Source: Symbiodinium natans
Lineage: Eukaryota; Sar; Dinophyceae; Suessiales; Symbiodiniaceae
Length of the DNA: 60,230 nucleotides
Reading direction: 5' to 3'
Assembly (NCBI GenBank): GCA_905221605.1
Contig: CAJNDS010000844.1
Coordinates: forward strand, 1 to 60,230
The notes beneath the pieces were generated by a model. It had not been told where the DNA came from and did no database searches. It saw only the letters and a program-made list of their open reading frames with translations. Positions 1-10,302 of this stretch are shown here, in pieces (the first letter of the stretch is position 1; every line of letters starts with the position of its first letter). The position numbers and the translations under genes are program-made.

Positions 1-35
1 TTTACTTAGGCGAACTTCCTGCTGAAAGAGACCCT

Positions 36-420
36 CTAAATCCCAAGTCTGGCCTTCACCACGGCCTCGACCACACTGACCACTGCTTTGACCACTGAGT
101 TCCACCAACTGCGGCGGCGTCGCCTTCTCCTTCGGCTGCGTCGGCGTCGCCTTCGATGCCTCCTCCGACCCCAACCGCTCCTCTCACCTTTGGTGGCCTC
201 GTCGGTTTCGAGCAATGCCAGCTGAGGATCATGCTCCTCGCCGGGTTCTCGAGCTTCCTTCGCCACCAGGGCCCCCTCAGCCTCCTCATCCTCGGAGTCC
301 TCGGAATCTGCGTCCTCGGCCTCCCAGTCCTCCACCTCTCCATCGTGGCCGCCGTGCTCGTCATCTTCATCTTCTTCCTGCTCTGACTCCTCCAGCAGTG
401 AGAGCCCTGGATCCTCAGAG
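36..420 (-). CDS. Probable C-terminal exon: acidic region, arginine run, short amphipathic tail
   Basis: Minus-strand frame ending in TAG at 36-38 and open back to 563. It is in a different frame from the gene at 415-1839. From about 410 down it encodes a very acidic stretch rich in Glu and Asp (EQEEDEDDEHGG, DADSEDSEDEEAEG). This is followed by GWG, a run of about 17 residues that are almost all arginine, then WWNSVVKAVVSVVEAVVKA, which would form a charged amphipathic helix. Biased composition of this kind is more consistent with a real exon than with chance, and it lies directly downstream of the signal-peptide gene, so I read it as the 3' exon of the same gene. Possible acceptors (CAG) lie near 468 and 408 on the minus strand. 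Codons such as CGC/CGG/CGT dominate the Arg run, so a simple-repeat origin in GC-rich DNA is the main alternative. Confidence 0.4.
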
Positions 421-1839
421 TGCCCAGGGTTTCGCCCCCTCAACTCGCCCACGTGTGCATGCGACTTCTGTGGAAGGGAGGCCCAAGCATAAGCAGGGTC
501 CAGCGACACTTTGGGGCTCAGGAGGAATGCAGACGAGCAACATCTCAACATCTCTACATTCAAAACGCTTCCAACACACTTCGAAAGGCCTTATAACTGT
601 TAAAAGCTCGAAACCTCTCGATCGCATAACTGTTTGAAGCTCCGAAAATCCGCTCAGCCAAGGCGCCACTTCTTTGCCGGTCTCGTTGCCGTGACTCTCT
701 TTCCAGGCCGCATAGAACTTGGCGAACTCGACCTGGTCCACAAGTCGGAGAGCCTTCGTCTTGTTGTTCATCGCAACGGTCATTGGGAGGAGATGGTCCC
801 GCACGGCTTCGCGAGTGACATGGCCGTACCGGCGGAAGGCTTCCTCTGATTTGGCCTGAGTACCGCTCCTGTACACCCTGTCTGCGAAGGCTGCGCCGTG
901 CTCCTGTGTGAACCGGGCCATAGCGAGGTGCAGTTTCTGCCGGCCTCGGATATGAGAATGCAGGTGAGACACGGAAGCCTCTGACATCAACGCCATGGTG
1001 TGGCTATGCGATGCCAAGTAGATGTCCAGGAAGTTGGAATGGTCGCAACCAAGCAAATGGCAGACAGGGTGCCAGGCTTCCTCAAAACGCTGGATTGTGC
1101 GATTCAGTGAAGCGTTTGCACCATGCTCGGCAAGGATCTTGTGTGTGGAGCGTGCTGCATTGTGCATGGCCGTGGACAAAGCGAACGTCTGCGACACACT
1201 GCCTTGGAGAAGAGCAGGATGGTCATGAGAATGGTCGTTCTCGTCACAGACCATATCTGCTGGCATATCGAAGTCTGGGCCGGAGATCTCTGTCGAATCC
1301 TCCGATGCCAGACCATACCTGATCGCTTCCCAGATGATCGGGAACCGTGTCACCTGCTCCAGAATCGAGGCATATGCTTCTTGCGACATGTATGCGGGCA
1401 CATCACGCTGGACGAGGCATACAGCAATGTCGATGCACTCAGCAATGTACCGCTCCGCATTCCACGGGCAGTACAGCGAAGCGTTCTCGCCGATGACCTC
1501 GTGCAGCACGCTGTAGAAGCCCTTCACCTTGTCATAAAGCATCAACTTATCAGCGTGTGGATCTACGCCAAAGCGGTGGGTACTGTTCGGGGACTGCGGC
1601 CTGTCCCTGGAATTGATCTGCCCGGAAAACGTGGACAGATTCATGATGGTCATCGACAAAGCCAGGGACAGATCTGCATGAGGTCCATACTGGCGCTCGA
1701 TGTTGTCATCTGGTACATCATCCACCCATTCCTGGTCATCCGTGATAGTCGCGACATTCGGAGGTTCTGTGCTCAACTTGTAGGTCGAAACCATGAGACA
1801 GGCCAGGCTGCAAAACAGCCAAGCCATGATTTGCTTCAT
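415..1839 (-). CDS. Probable secreted or lumenal protein, function unknown (5' exon or exons)
   Basis: A long open frame on the minus strand, 474 codons from the ATG at 1839. The frame is open further upstream, to a GTG at 1893, but the ATG is preferred because it is followed directly by a signal-peptide-like start: a lysine at position 2, then a hydrophobic core (IMAWLFCSLACLMV) within the first 20 residues. The mature part is predicted helical and has several N-glycosylation sequons (NLS, NAS, NRT, NKT, NET), scattered cysteines and histidine-rich patches (DHSHDH, HSHTM, HLHSH). I do not recognise a family. The reading looks coding down to about 670 (the stretch ending GKEVAPWLSGFSELQ). The final part, to the TGA at 415, reads like intron sequence and overlaps a second open frame, so the true 3' boundary is probably a splice site between about 660 and 400. 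A secreted protein is inference from the signal peptide and sequons. Confidence 0.55.
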   Translation of the reverse strand: MKQIMAWLFCSLACLMVSTYKLSTEPPNVATITDDQEWVDDVPDDNIERQYGPHADLSLALSMTIMNLSTFSGQINSRDRPQSPNSTHRFGVDPHADKLMLYDKVKGFYSVLHEVIGENASLYCPWNAERYIAECIDIAVCLVQRDVPAYMSQEAYASILEQVTRFPIIWEAIRYGLASEDSTEISGPDFDMPADMVCDENDHSHDHPALLQGSVSQTFALSTAMHNAARSTHKILAEHGANASLNRTIQRFEEAWHPVCHLLGCDHSNFLDIYLASHSHTMALMSEASVSHLHSHIRGRQKLHLAMARFTQEHGAAFADRVYRSGTQAKSEEAFRRYGHVTREAVRDHLLPMTVAMNNKTKALRLVDQVEFAKFYAAWKESHGNETGKEVAPWLSGFSELQTVMRSRGFELLTVIRPFEVCWKRFECRDVEMLLVCIPPEPQSVAGPCLCLGLPSTEVACTRGRVEGAKPWAL

Positions 1840-2325
1840 TTCTCGATCGGCCGGCGCGTCCGGGCGGTCCGGGCGTCGAGGATTTAAAACCACAAAGCTG
1901 CCAAAGTCGATAGCTCAAGCTGTCGAAAGGGACAGCGGGCGAAAGCTGCGGAAGACGGCGCAGCTCCTCAGAACATTCACAGCTGAAGCAAGGGCCAGCT
2001 AAGCTGCTGAGCCTGGCTGCAGCAGGGATCCGGATTTTCTACTAGGGTTCAAGGTCGCTCTTCAATTGTCGTGCTGGAGATTCTCTGCAGATGCATGTGA
2101 CTCGCTCGCTGAAGGCTTTACTTTCCACAACAGCCCATATAACTTCAACAGCGGTTGTCGCATCGAATTCGAGCCCTTGCCCGTGGCCAAACGCGAAGAT
2201 GCGTAATCGAATTACGCAAACGGAATCCAGAGGAGATGATTTGATGCTGTCTGGTGACGTACCGGCGGCGCAGTTCTGAACAGACGTCAACCCGTAACCA
2301 ACAAAACGCAAAACATCGGACTTCG
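1840..2325. other. Upstream region of the minus-strand gene, no feature recognised
   Basis: GC-rich unique sequence between the probable start codon of the secreted-protein gene and the first telomere-like block. Short frames occur on both strands but none has a recognisable motif. No TATA box and no exact spliced-leader relic was seen. Confidence 0.3.
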
Positions 2326-2585
2326 ACCCTAAACCCGACACCCTCCTCGCACCCAAGCCCCCTATGCCCCCCGACCTAAACTTTAACCCTAAACCCTAAC
2401 CTTACCTCCTAAACCCTAAAACCCTGGACCCACGAGTCGAGCCTCCAGTCATCAAATCTTCCGGAAGGGCAGGGCGTGAAAAGAGATCGTTCGAATGACT
2501 TGTGCAATCCGTCTTTCCCGATGCGTGGTCGGACAGGAACTGCCAGTTTAAATGCATCATCCCCCGTCCCCTAGTACTCCCCCAC

Positions 2586-2740
2586 CCTAAACCCTAAACC
2601 CTATAAACCCTATAAACCCTATAAACCCTATACACCCTATAAACCCTATAAACCCTATAAGCCCTATAAGCCCTATAAACCCTATAAACCCTATAAACCC
2701 TATAAACCCTATAAACCCTTAAAACCCTATAAACCCTAAG
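2586..2740 (+). repeat. Nonamer array (CCCTATAAA)n
   Basis: A tandem array with a 9-base unit, CCCTATAAA, a telomere heptamer with two extra bases. It contains scattered variants (CCCTATAAG, CCCTATACA) and returns to CCCTAAG/CCCTAAA at its right end. The shared two-base insertion in most units indicates local amplification of one variant. Confidence 0.9.
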
Positions 2741-3374
2741 CCCTAAACTCTAAAACCTAAACCTGAACCCCGAATACTTGATATGCACAGAATACCTTAT
2801 CGAGGCCACCATCACTATTGCTGCTTAGTGATTGTGGAATGTCCCGGTCCATCCTGACATATGTGCAGGGTTCAGGGCTAGGGCCAAAACAACATAATCA
2901 GTAAATGCACCCAACGTATGGACCCGTTGTTGACTACATTGGGTGCTTGGGTTCATATTACATTTTTTCATTGTACTCACAGAGGAGGATCCATACCCTG
3001 AACCTCATACTTAGGTTTAGGGTTCTAAGTTCAAACCTAAACCCGAAACCCTAAACGCTAAACCCTAAACCCTAAACCCTGTAACTCCACACAGACTACT
3101 GTTGAGTCGGGGAACGGGGGCGAAGCTTTCTGGAGGCTGATGTCGCGACTGGATCCAGAGAGCTAAGCCGGGCAAGCTCCAGGTTCTAGGGTTCTAGGTC
3201 CTGGTTTAGGGTTTAGTGTTTAGGGTTTAGGGTTTAGGGTTTCGGGCTTAGGGTCTAATATAGGGGGCCTTCAAAATTTCAATAGGGTTTTGGGGGGTTG
3301 GTATAGTTATGTATAAGATATATCAAGGGGCCATAAGGGAATGAGGCTTTGGGGTTTAGGCTTACCCTAAAACT

Positions 3375-3399
3375 TCATATATATATATATATATATACC
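3375..3399. repeat. (AT)n microsatellite
   Basis: A run of alternating A and T lying between a telomere-like block and a unique segment (to about 3715) in which no feature was recognised. Confidence 0.9.
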
Positions 3400-4395
3400 C
3401 CAAAAGGGAAAAGGCTACCGACCCAGCTACGAAAGATGAGACTCCGGTGCCATATCAGCCCTCAGTTGGCCCTTAAAGCCCTCGGGAGAAAATATTCCCA
3501 AGATCTGATCCTCGTAAAACTTGGCTGCACTCAGGAGGGTAGCGATAAATTAAACTTTTAGCTGCCTTAATAAGAAACCCAGTAAACCCCAAAAAATGTA
3601 AGGATCTGAAGCTACAGTAAAGCACCACAAAGAAAAGAGCACTGTCCCAGAGACTCCGATCTCCCCCTGAAAGTAAGGGACTTTCCTGAAATCATGATTG
3701 GCATCCCTAAGCCCGAAAGGGTTTAGGGTTTAGGGTTTAGGGTTTAGGGTTTAGGGTCTAGGGTCTAGGGTTTAGGCTCTAAACCCAAAACCCTAAGAAT
3801 CTTCCCCTAAGGAAGAAGTGTTGGAGTCTCTGGGAAGGAGTGGTCAATTCCTCCATCTTCTTCCGCACTTGGAACAACTTTTTGGTAGCGCCTGGGCACT
3901 TGTCTCTCGGCAATTGTCGGACATTACGTTCAGCGTGGGCAGTCGGACACCCTAAACCCTAAACCCTAAACCCTAAACCCTAAACCCTAAACCCTAAACC
4001 CTGTTAAGCCCTACTCCCAAAAGACGTGGTGAGGGGCACGTGCAGCTTGACGCGGTTCAAGCAGCCTTCAGTCTCCCCGATCCAAAAACACGAATCATGG
4101 GCTCCGGCTGTGCTCTCGCAGGCTAGGGTTTAGGGTTTAGGGTTTAGGGTTTAGGGTTTAGGGTTTAGGGTTTAGGGTTTAAGGTTTAGCGTTTAGGGTT
4201 TAGGGATTAGGGTTTTAGGGGGTTCAGGGGGTTCAGGGTTTAGGGCCCAATCCGAACGCTCTATGAGCGCAACTCGGGAGTGAATTCTTCGTGTAAGTCT
4301 TGCAAGCAGCGGCCCAGTTCTTCGACAGCAAACGACATCGGAACATTCCCAAGTACAAGCGGAAGTCGCCTTGCGAAATGGCCTGTCTGCTACTA

Positions 4396-4493
4396 TACTC
4401 CCCTTAGAACCACAATTTAAAGAAAGTATCTTTAATATCCTCTTGGGGTTTATATGAACAAACATAAAAATAAATTTCAAGGGGGATGTAGGC
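4396..4493. mobile_element. Short AT-rich dispersed repeat, family D, copy 1
   Basis: About 98 bp beginning near CTCCCCTTAGAAC and ending CAAGGGGGATGTAGGC. It is clearly related to 5942-6048, which has the same ends and the same internal TCCTCTTGGG-TTTATAT stretch. The ends are loosely inverted repeats of each other. It is probably a miniature non-coding transposon, and no protein is encoded. Confidence 0.55.
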
Positions 4494-4544
4494 TAGTTCT
4501 ACATCACAAGAACACTCGCCTTCAACTTCCTGAGTCGGTGCGAA

Positions 4545-4682
4545 TGGAGGTTCATGGTACTTATTAGCCAATTGCAACTGTACTTATAACTGTACTTAGA
4601 AACCATATTAGGGCACTGAGGGGGGTGATCAGTGGGTTTTCAGTACAGTTACTAATTCGTTAATAAGTACCATGAACCTCCA
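4545..4682. mobile_element. Palindromic miniature element, family A, copy 1
   Basis: The left arm TGGAGGTTCATGGTACTTAT and the right arm ATAAGTACCATGAACCTCCA are inverted repeats about 20 bp long at the two ends of a 138 bp segment. The interior contains AATTGCAACTGTACTTATAAC, also partly inverted. Related copies lie at 10740-10832, 10847-10954, 25392-25438, 37242-37372 and 40747-40859. This is the layout of a miniature inverted-repeat transposon. Confidence 0.75.
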
Positions 4683-5040
4683 AGTAAGGGCGTATCTAAG
4701 GCGCTGGTGGCTAAAAACCCCTCAGTTCTTTGGATCATGACCATCTTGGCAACTATGCCTATGCCTCTTAGGGGCTGAAAAAAACCCTAGTAAAAAAATA
4801 AAAATAAACTAAAAAAAACTAACCTCTCACATATAGTAGGATTCTGCATCCCCGAACTTCGCTTAAAGGTTACATCTCCCCAGTCCCTATAGGAGAACAG
4901 GATCATCGAATGTCGTGGGCTATACGCTTTCTCCAGGGGGATGCGCCGCATACCACGACGCGCATGCCCCCATGGGGGTGCGAGTCCACCGAGGTCAGAG
5001 GCCCCCACCGCTCCTCTGGCCTGGGTGTGGGGGTGTGGGG
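4683..5040. other. Unique segment with no recognised gene
   Basis: About 360 bp between the family A element and a G-rich repeat block. A short minus-strand frame is open over 4787-5008 but has no recognisable domain. Short poly-A stretches (4778-4822) occur near its left end. Confidence 0.3.
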
Positions 5041-5091
5041 GCTTAGGGTTTTTAGGGGTGTTTTTTCGGGGATTAGGGTTTAGGGTTTCGG

Positions 5092-5260
5092 AGTCAGAGG
5101 TTTAGAGGTTTAGAGGTTTAGAGGTTTAGAGGTTTAGAGGTTTAGAGGTTTAGAGGTTTAGAGGTTTAGAGGTTTAGAGGTTTAGAGGTTTAGAGGTTTA
5201 GAGGTTTAGAGGTTTAGAGGTTTAGAGGTTTAGAGGTTTAGAGGTTTTGAGGTTTTGAGG
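5092..5260. repeat. Octamer array (TTTAGAGG)n
   Basis: About twenty nearly perfect tandem copies of TTTAGAGG, an 8-base derivative of TTTAGGG with one inserted base. The array is bounded by normal TTTAGGG units on the right. It is homogeneous, which indicates recent expansion from one variant unit. Confidence 0.92.
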
Positions 5261-5424
5261 TTTAGGGTTTAGGATTTAGGGTCACAAAGCTGGGGCATCC
5301 AAGAAGAAGCACGGGAAGAGCCCGGCACGTGACATCGTGTTCCCTTGCAACCTCTCCTTGGTAGTCCAGTACCCAAATGATAATAGCCCTGAGCCCTAAA
5401 ACCTAAACCCTAAACCCTAAACCC

Positions 5425-5496
5425 TTTCTTGGTTGGTTTCTTTGTAAGGGAACCCACAACAAAAACAAGGCAAAGGGTACCACCGGGCTGCTAAGT
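5425..5496. mobile_element. Short dispersed repeat, family B, copy 1
   Basis: Contains the family B hallmarks TTGGTTGGTTTC, GTAAGGGAACCCA and, at its right end, AAAGGGTACCACCGGGCTGCTAAG. Other copies are at 8514-8602, 10278-10302 (right end only), 12747-12832, 13561-13620, 22752-22892, 31178-31246 and 52357-52443. The left and right ends (GGGTACCCCTTT and AAAGGGTACC) are inverted, so this is probably a miniature non-coding transposon. Confidence 0.6.
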
Positions 5497-5941
5497 TTTC
5501 TTGCTTGTATTTGATGCCGAGGGGGAGGGGCAAGGGTTAGCTGGATGGTGAGTCATCTTCCTAAGGAGAAGCATGTCGTGCGCTTCAGGCCCTCGCCTGG
5601 GGGGCTCAAAATGCGTGCGGAGTCGTCTACATGTCAAGGTGGCCGTCGCTAGTCAATTCTGCATCGGACACGGACCCCAGTGATGTCTCTAAGCCCGAAA
5701 AGCTGAGGGGTTTAGGGTTTACGGCTTAGGGCTTAGGGGACCGAATGCTCTCTCATGACAGAATGAACACAGTACTCACTCGCGACTCTGCAGCACTCAC
5801 ATGTCAGGTCTTTTCTAGGTCGTTCATCCAAACCTTACATGCTGACGCGATCTGATGCGTCTGTGTCTTGGGCTGCGCACCATCTGTACAACGCCAGGAA
5901 TGAAGAACTGAAGCCTTGCTTGAGCGAGTTGCAGCAGTACC

Positions 5942-6048
5942 TAAGCTCCCCTTAGAATCTTAGAACCTTAATAAGAATAATATTCATAATCTCCTCTTGG
6001 GTTTTATATAAACGAAAATTAAAAAACATTCCCAAGGGGGATGTAGGC
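5942..6048. mobile_element. Short AT-rich dispersed repeat, family D, copy 2
   Basis: Second copy of the repeat at 4396-4493. It shares CTCCCCTTAGAA at the left, CTCCTCTTGGG-TTTATATAAAC in the middle and CCCAAGGGGGATGTAGGC at the right. The interior has drifted. Confidence 0.55.
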
Positions 6049-6244
6049 ACAGCGTTCAGGACTGCAAGGCAAAAGTTACGCTGTTCCACAGTTCGAGGCT
6101 TCGCTTCTCGTGGTATGGCGGCGGGAACAAAACAGAGCTTGCTGCCACGGCGATGCCGCACCCAATAAACCCTAACCCCAAACCCCAAACCCCAAACCCC
6201 CAAACCCCAAACCCTAAACCCTAAACCCTCAAGAAAGCGAAGCC

Positions 6245-6430
6245 ATGCGTGTGCCCAAGGTCCACGCCTTCCTCGTGGTCATGATAGCACTTCAGGCTTG
6301 GGGCGGCCGGGACCTGTCATGCGTCACAGCGCGCGCGAAAAAAGAAATCGGCAGCTGCTCTCAAGAAAGGAAGGGTTTTTTAACGTTAAAAAATCCTAAA
6401 AAAACCCTAAATGGGGTTTTTTCACGTTAA
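6245..6430 (+). CDS. Possible gene fragment or first exon encoding a signal-peptide-like start
   Basis: An ATG frame of 61 codons whose first 28 residues, MRVPKVHAFLVVMIALQAWG and a few more, look like a secretory signal peptide. It lies in a GC-rich unique segment just after a CCCTAAA block. After about residue 35 the frame enters AAAACCCTAAA-type repeat, and the remaining codons are not credible. It may be an isolated exon, a captured gene fragment, or chance. Confidence 0.25.
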   Translation: MRVPKVHAFLVVMIALQAWGGRDLSCVTARAKKEIGSCSQERKGFLTLKNPKKTLNGVFSR

Positions 6431-6589
6431 AAAACCCTAAAAAACCCTTTAAAAAAAACCTAAATGGGGGTTTTTGACGTTAAAGAAACCCTTGCTGCTA
6501 TCTGGCGACCGGTGAGTTGCAGAAGCCCTAAACCCTAAACCCTAAACCCTAAACCCTAAACCCTAAACCCTAAACCCTAAACCCGATTT

Positions 6590-7290
6590 AGTTGACCATC
6601 TTCAACTCAAGCGCATTGCTTGCGTGTGTCTGGGCTCGCCACGATGCTCGCCGATTGCTTTGCCGTGGAGCACCTGCAAACTACAAATGCCATCAACAGG
6701 TGCCAGGTTTAGGGTTTAGGGTTTCGGGTACCTCATATGCTGTAGCTGCAAGATGTGACGCTATTTTGAACTTGCCATGCGGCTTTGCTTCAATGAGACG
6801 CTCAGCCAGCCACCCAATCATGGCTGCGCAGGTGCGAGAGCACTCGGCAGCAGGTGACCAGTGAGAGGAACCCTGTCCATGCTCGTACTGGATCTACGCG
6901 ACTCCGACAAGCTCTGTCCCCAGGATCCACCAAGGACAGGTCGATGCTGTCGCAGCTCACTTGGCCCCTCCCCATCTCGGAGCACAACGGTCGAGCCAGG
7001 GCTGTTTGGCAGAACCACGCGTGGCTCCGGCTCCTGACTTTCAGCATTGCAGGCTACTCCCCCCCCAGACATCGCTGTGGGAGATACTCGTTTGTATCCC
7101 AGCACTTCATTCATTGGAGGAGGGTCTGCTAACCCCGATGACCCCAGAGGCCTTAAACCCGAACCTGAAACCTCGTTCCCTGTGAGCTGGGCGGCCGTGA
7201 GGGCGCTGTGCTCCGGTTGCACTGGAGGCTCCTCGGTGTAGGGCTTGGATGTTGTCTGGGGTTTAAGAGTTTTGCGGGTGTTGATATCCT
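6590..7290. other. Unique GC-rich segment with overlapping short frames, no gene assigned
   Basis: About 700 bp, interrupted only by a short TTTAGGG patch near 6707-6728. Several frames of 60 to 158 codons overlap on both strands (for example minus strand 6818-7294). None shows a domain, signal peptide or biased composition that would favour one of them. Confidence 0.3.
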
Positions 7291-7556
7291 GCACCCTAAA
7301 CCCTAAACCCTAAACCCTTATAAATCCTAAACCCTAAACCCTATACCCATCTCCAAGTTGGGCTCTAAAGGCGTTTCGCGGCCGTGGGCTGGGATGGACT
7401 CTCCAGTTCTGGACTTTGTGTAGGGGGGTTGGCGCGCTGAGGTTCCTAGAGCCTGGAACCCTAGACTATCAAGAACAATATGCATAACACACAAACATAA
7501 ATACATATTTTAATTGGATTTAAATAAGCAAATATGTACATATACTTAGCCTTGGA

Positions 7557-7650
7557 GTAGACCCTGGAAAAAAGTATATACTTTTTAGGTAATAAGTAGC
7601 AATAATAGGAACCCAGAACAAAAAAGTAGTAAAGTATAGTACTCCAAAGC
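7557..7650. mobile_element. Short dispersed repeat, family E, copy 1
   Basis: About 94 bp that aligns with 13868-13958. Shared blocks are ACCCTGGAAAAAAGTA, AAGTAGC-ATAAT, GGAACCCAGAAC and TATAGTACTCCAAA. It is AT-rich and non-coding, next to a long AT microsatellite region. Probably a miniature transposon. Confidence 0.55.
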
Positions 7651-7689
7651 CCAGTATAGAAAACTATAAATATACATATAAAGAAATAA

Positions 7690-7836
7690 AATAGAAAAAC
7701 ATAAATACATATATATATATATATGTATATACATTTGTTGTACGAGTAAGCAAACATATATACACACACATATAAATATAAATATATATATAGATATGTA
7801 TGCAAAGAGCGAGAGAGAGAGAGAGAGAGAGAGAGA
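7690..7836. repeat. AT and GA microsatellite tract
   Basis: Alternating TA/TG tracts (7705-7800) followed by a (GA)n run at 7807-7836. Minus-strand frames through this tract give repetitive Tyr/Ile/Ser/Leu protein and are not genes. Confidence 0.9.
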
Positions 7837-8513
7837 ACGAGATACATCTGTGTATGTATATAACCCTATACCCTGAACCCTGAACCCCAAACCCTAACCC
7901 TTCTCATCGCCAGGCGGATGTCTGGATGTGCTTCGCCAGGTCAGAGATATCAAGAACCGCGCGCTCCTTGCGGTGGAGGGCGGCGCGTACGGGGTAAGGC
8001 AGGTCTTGGGATTTAGGGCTAGGGTTTAGGGTTTGGGGGTTTAGGGTTTAGGGTTTAGGCTTTTTGGGTTCAGTCTAGAGAGGCTAATTATCCCATAGGG
8101 TCTACAGGTCTAGAAGTTAGGGTCGGTGTTCTACGGCTGCGTCGCTTCATAGTCTCTTCTCTTTTCGGGATTTGGGAGAAGCTCCGTGTAATTCAAGGGC
8201 TGGGTGACTGTGAGAAATGTTGGGGTTTCGGTAAACCCTAAAGCGCAAGGTAGTCCCATCATACACTGAAGTGGTCCGAGAGGGGACCCTAAACTCGAAA
8301 CCCGAAACCCTAAGCCCTAAACCCAAAACCCAAAACCCTAAACTTCTGAACTGATAGTCGTATAGACAAGTCAACTACTGCGTGAATGACCTGCAGCCCA
8401 GTCAACCTGAAACCCTGGCTCCTGAAAGATGCTTCATGCCCTAAACCCTAAACCCTAAACCCTAAACCCTAAACCCTAAACCCTCTTCATGCCAGGACCA
8501 GGGACCCCCCCAT

Positions 8514-8602
8514 AGGGCACCCCTTCTCTGGGTATGGTTACTTTATAAGGGAACCCAGAACCCAAAAAAAAAAAGGGTAAAGGGTCCCCCTGGGCTGTCA
8601 AG
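8514..8602. mobile_element. Short dispersed repeat, family B, copy 2
   Basis: Begins GGGCACCCCTTCTCTGGG, has ATAAGGGAACCCAGAACCC in the middle, then poly-A, and ends AAAGGGTCCCCCTGGGCTGTC. The order matches the other family B copies. Confidence 0.6.
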
Positions 8603-10096
8603 AGAGATATTTTGGGGTATATAAGGGGTACCGGGGTACCCCTAGTTTCGGTTAGGCTTAGCAGGGCTTCAGGCAAGCAAGCGAGCCTAGGAAGTGTCCA
8701 CCATCTTCTGCAGGGGTTTAGGGTTTAGGGTTTAGCGGTTTAGGGTTTGGGTTTAGGGCTTAGGCTTGGGTTTAGGGCGCAGAATGCGTGGCTTCGTACG
8801 ACGAACATGGAAACACAACAACTTAAGAACGAGGCAGCAAGTCCGTGCAAACACCCTTTGAGAGTATGTTGTTCCCTTGCAGAGCAGTTGCACTCTGACA
8901 TGGGCGCGAGAAAGAACACGGCCCGCGGCCGAATATTGAAGTGGGCTAACACTCTAAAATTCGGGGGGTTTAGGGTTTAGGGTTTAGGGTTTAGGGTTAA
9001 GGGTTTAGGCCTTAGGGCTTGGGGTTTAGGGTATGGCGTGAACGAAGGCACGAAACGAGAATAGGATGGTAGCGTTCTAGCTCCTGGAAAAGCCGCATGA
9101 ATGCATCTTGTAAGGCTTTTATGGGGGCAGGAAGGAGCTTACTTCGTGCACTTTGTTCATAGAGTTCATCCAAACCCTAAACCCTAAACCCTAAACCCTG
9201 CACCGTATACCCTCAACCCTAAACCCTGAACCCTAAACCCTGCACCCTACACCCTAAACCCTAAACCCTAAACCCTACACCCTACACCCTAAACCCTAAC
9301 CCCAAACCCACCCCACCTGCTGGTTGCCCAGCTGGGACGACCGCTGGAGGCGACTCGCCAGCCTCTGGCCTCAGTATATGACTTTTGAGCTTAAGGGATT
9401 AGGGTTTAGGGTTTGGGGTTTAGGGTTTAGGGTTTAGGGTAGGTTTAGGGTTTTCGGCTTGTTTTACGAACCAGGGTCTCGAATTTCGGTTTAGCTTAGG
9501 AATCTGGTATTTAGGCTACTGGGGTTTAGTCGTGCTTTGCTGAGTGAGGAACTAGGGTCGCGGGTTGCTTCGGGCCAGTTTCGGATCTGGGTTTAGGCAT
9601 CTGGGGTGTCTTTTGGGCATCGGATTTGAGGTTGTTGTTGGTTTGGGGTTTAGGGTTTAGGGCTTAGGGCTTAGGGTTTGTACCTCTCACAGCGTAGATG
9701 CCAAGCTAAGCACAAGGGGTGAATTACTGCAGATGTGGCTCCGAGTTTGAATTTGGGGATTTCCGAAAATGGGGGGGGGGCGGTGGGGGGGGGTGTACCC
9801 CTCATATACCCCAAAATACTAGAGAATCCTTTTAAAGGAAGCCCCCAAAGAGTACCCCTATTTCGGAAACCCCCATTGAGAGTTTAAGGGTTTAGGGTTT
9901 AGGGTCTTTGTTTGGTCCACGGAAGCAAAGTCTGCAGGCATCAGGACGCCGCAGAACAGAAACCGAGGACGTGGGCTGCAGGGTTTGGATCTGTGGTCAG
10001 TTTCGGGTTTAGGGTTTAGGGTTTAGGGTTCAGGGTTTAGGGTTTAGGGTTTAGGGTTTAGGGTTTAGGGTTTAGGGTTTAGGGTTTAGGGGGCTA

Positions 10097-10205
10097 TGGG
10101 GTTAGTGGATGTTCCCATAAGCGCGTGAAGTCACAGAAGTTCGAACCCCAGTATGGCATTGCCATGGCAAGGGTTTAGGGCTCATGGGAACATCCAGCAA
10201 CCCCC
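10097..10205. mobile_element. Foldback element with 22 bp inverted ends
   Basis: The left arm at 10097-10118 contains GTGGATGTTCCCAT and the right arm at 10184-10205 contains ATGGGAACATCCAGC. The arms match as inverted repeats at about 20 of 22 positions. They enclose about 65 bp with a tRNA B-box-like string (GTTCGAACCCC) but no tRNA fold. It sits between a TTTAGGG block and a CCCTAAA block. Probably a miniature inverted-repeat element. Confidence 0.6.
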
Positions 10206-10277
10206 TAAACCCCACATCCTAAACCCTAAACCCTAAACCCTGAACTGGAAAGATTCCCACAAGCACAAAAAAGGAGA

Positions 10278-10302
10278 AGGGCACCACCGGGCTACCAAGG
10301 AG
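10278..10302. mobile_element. Family B fragment (right end)
   Basis: AAGGGCACCACCGGGCTACC followed by AAGG matches the right end of family B copies such as 12747-12832. The left part is missing or replaced by telomere-like repeat. Confidence 0.5.

Noticed and set aside
7461-7890. A membrane protein on the minus strand rich in Tyr, Ile, Ser and Leu
   Set aside because: It is the translation of TA and GA microsatellites.
10137-10150. A tRNA or SINE promoter, from the B-box-like GTTCGAACCCC
   Set aside because: No A box or clover-leaf fold is found at the required distance upstream. The segment is better explained by the flanking inverted repeats.
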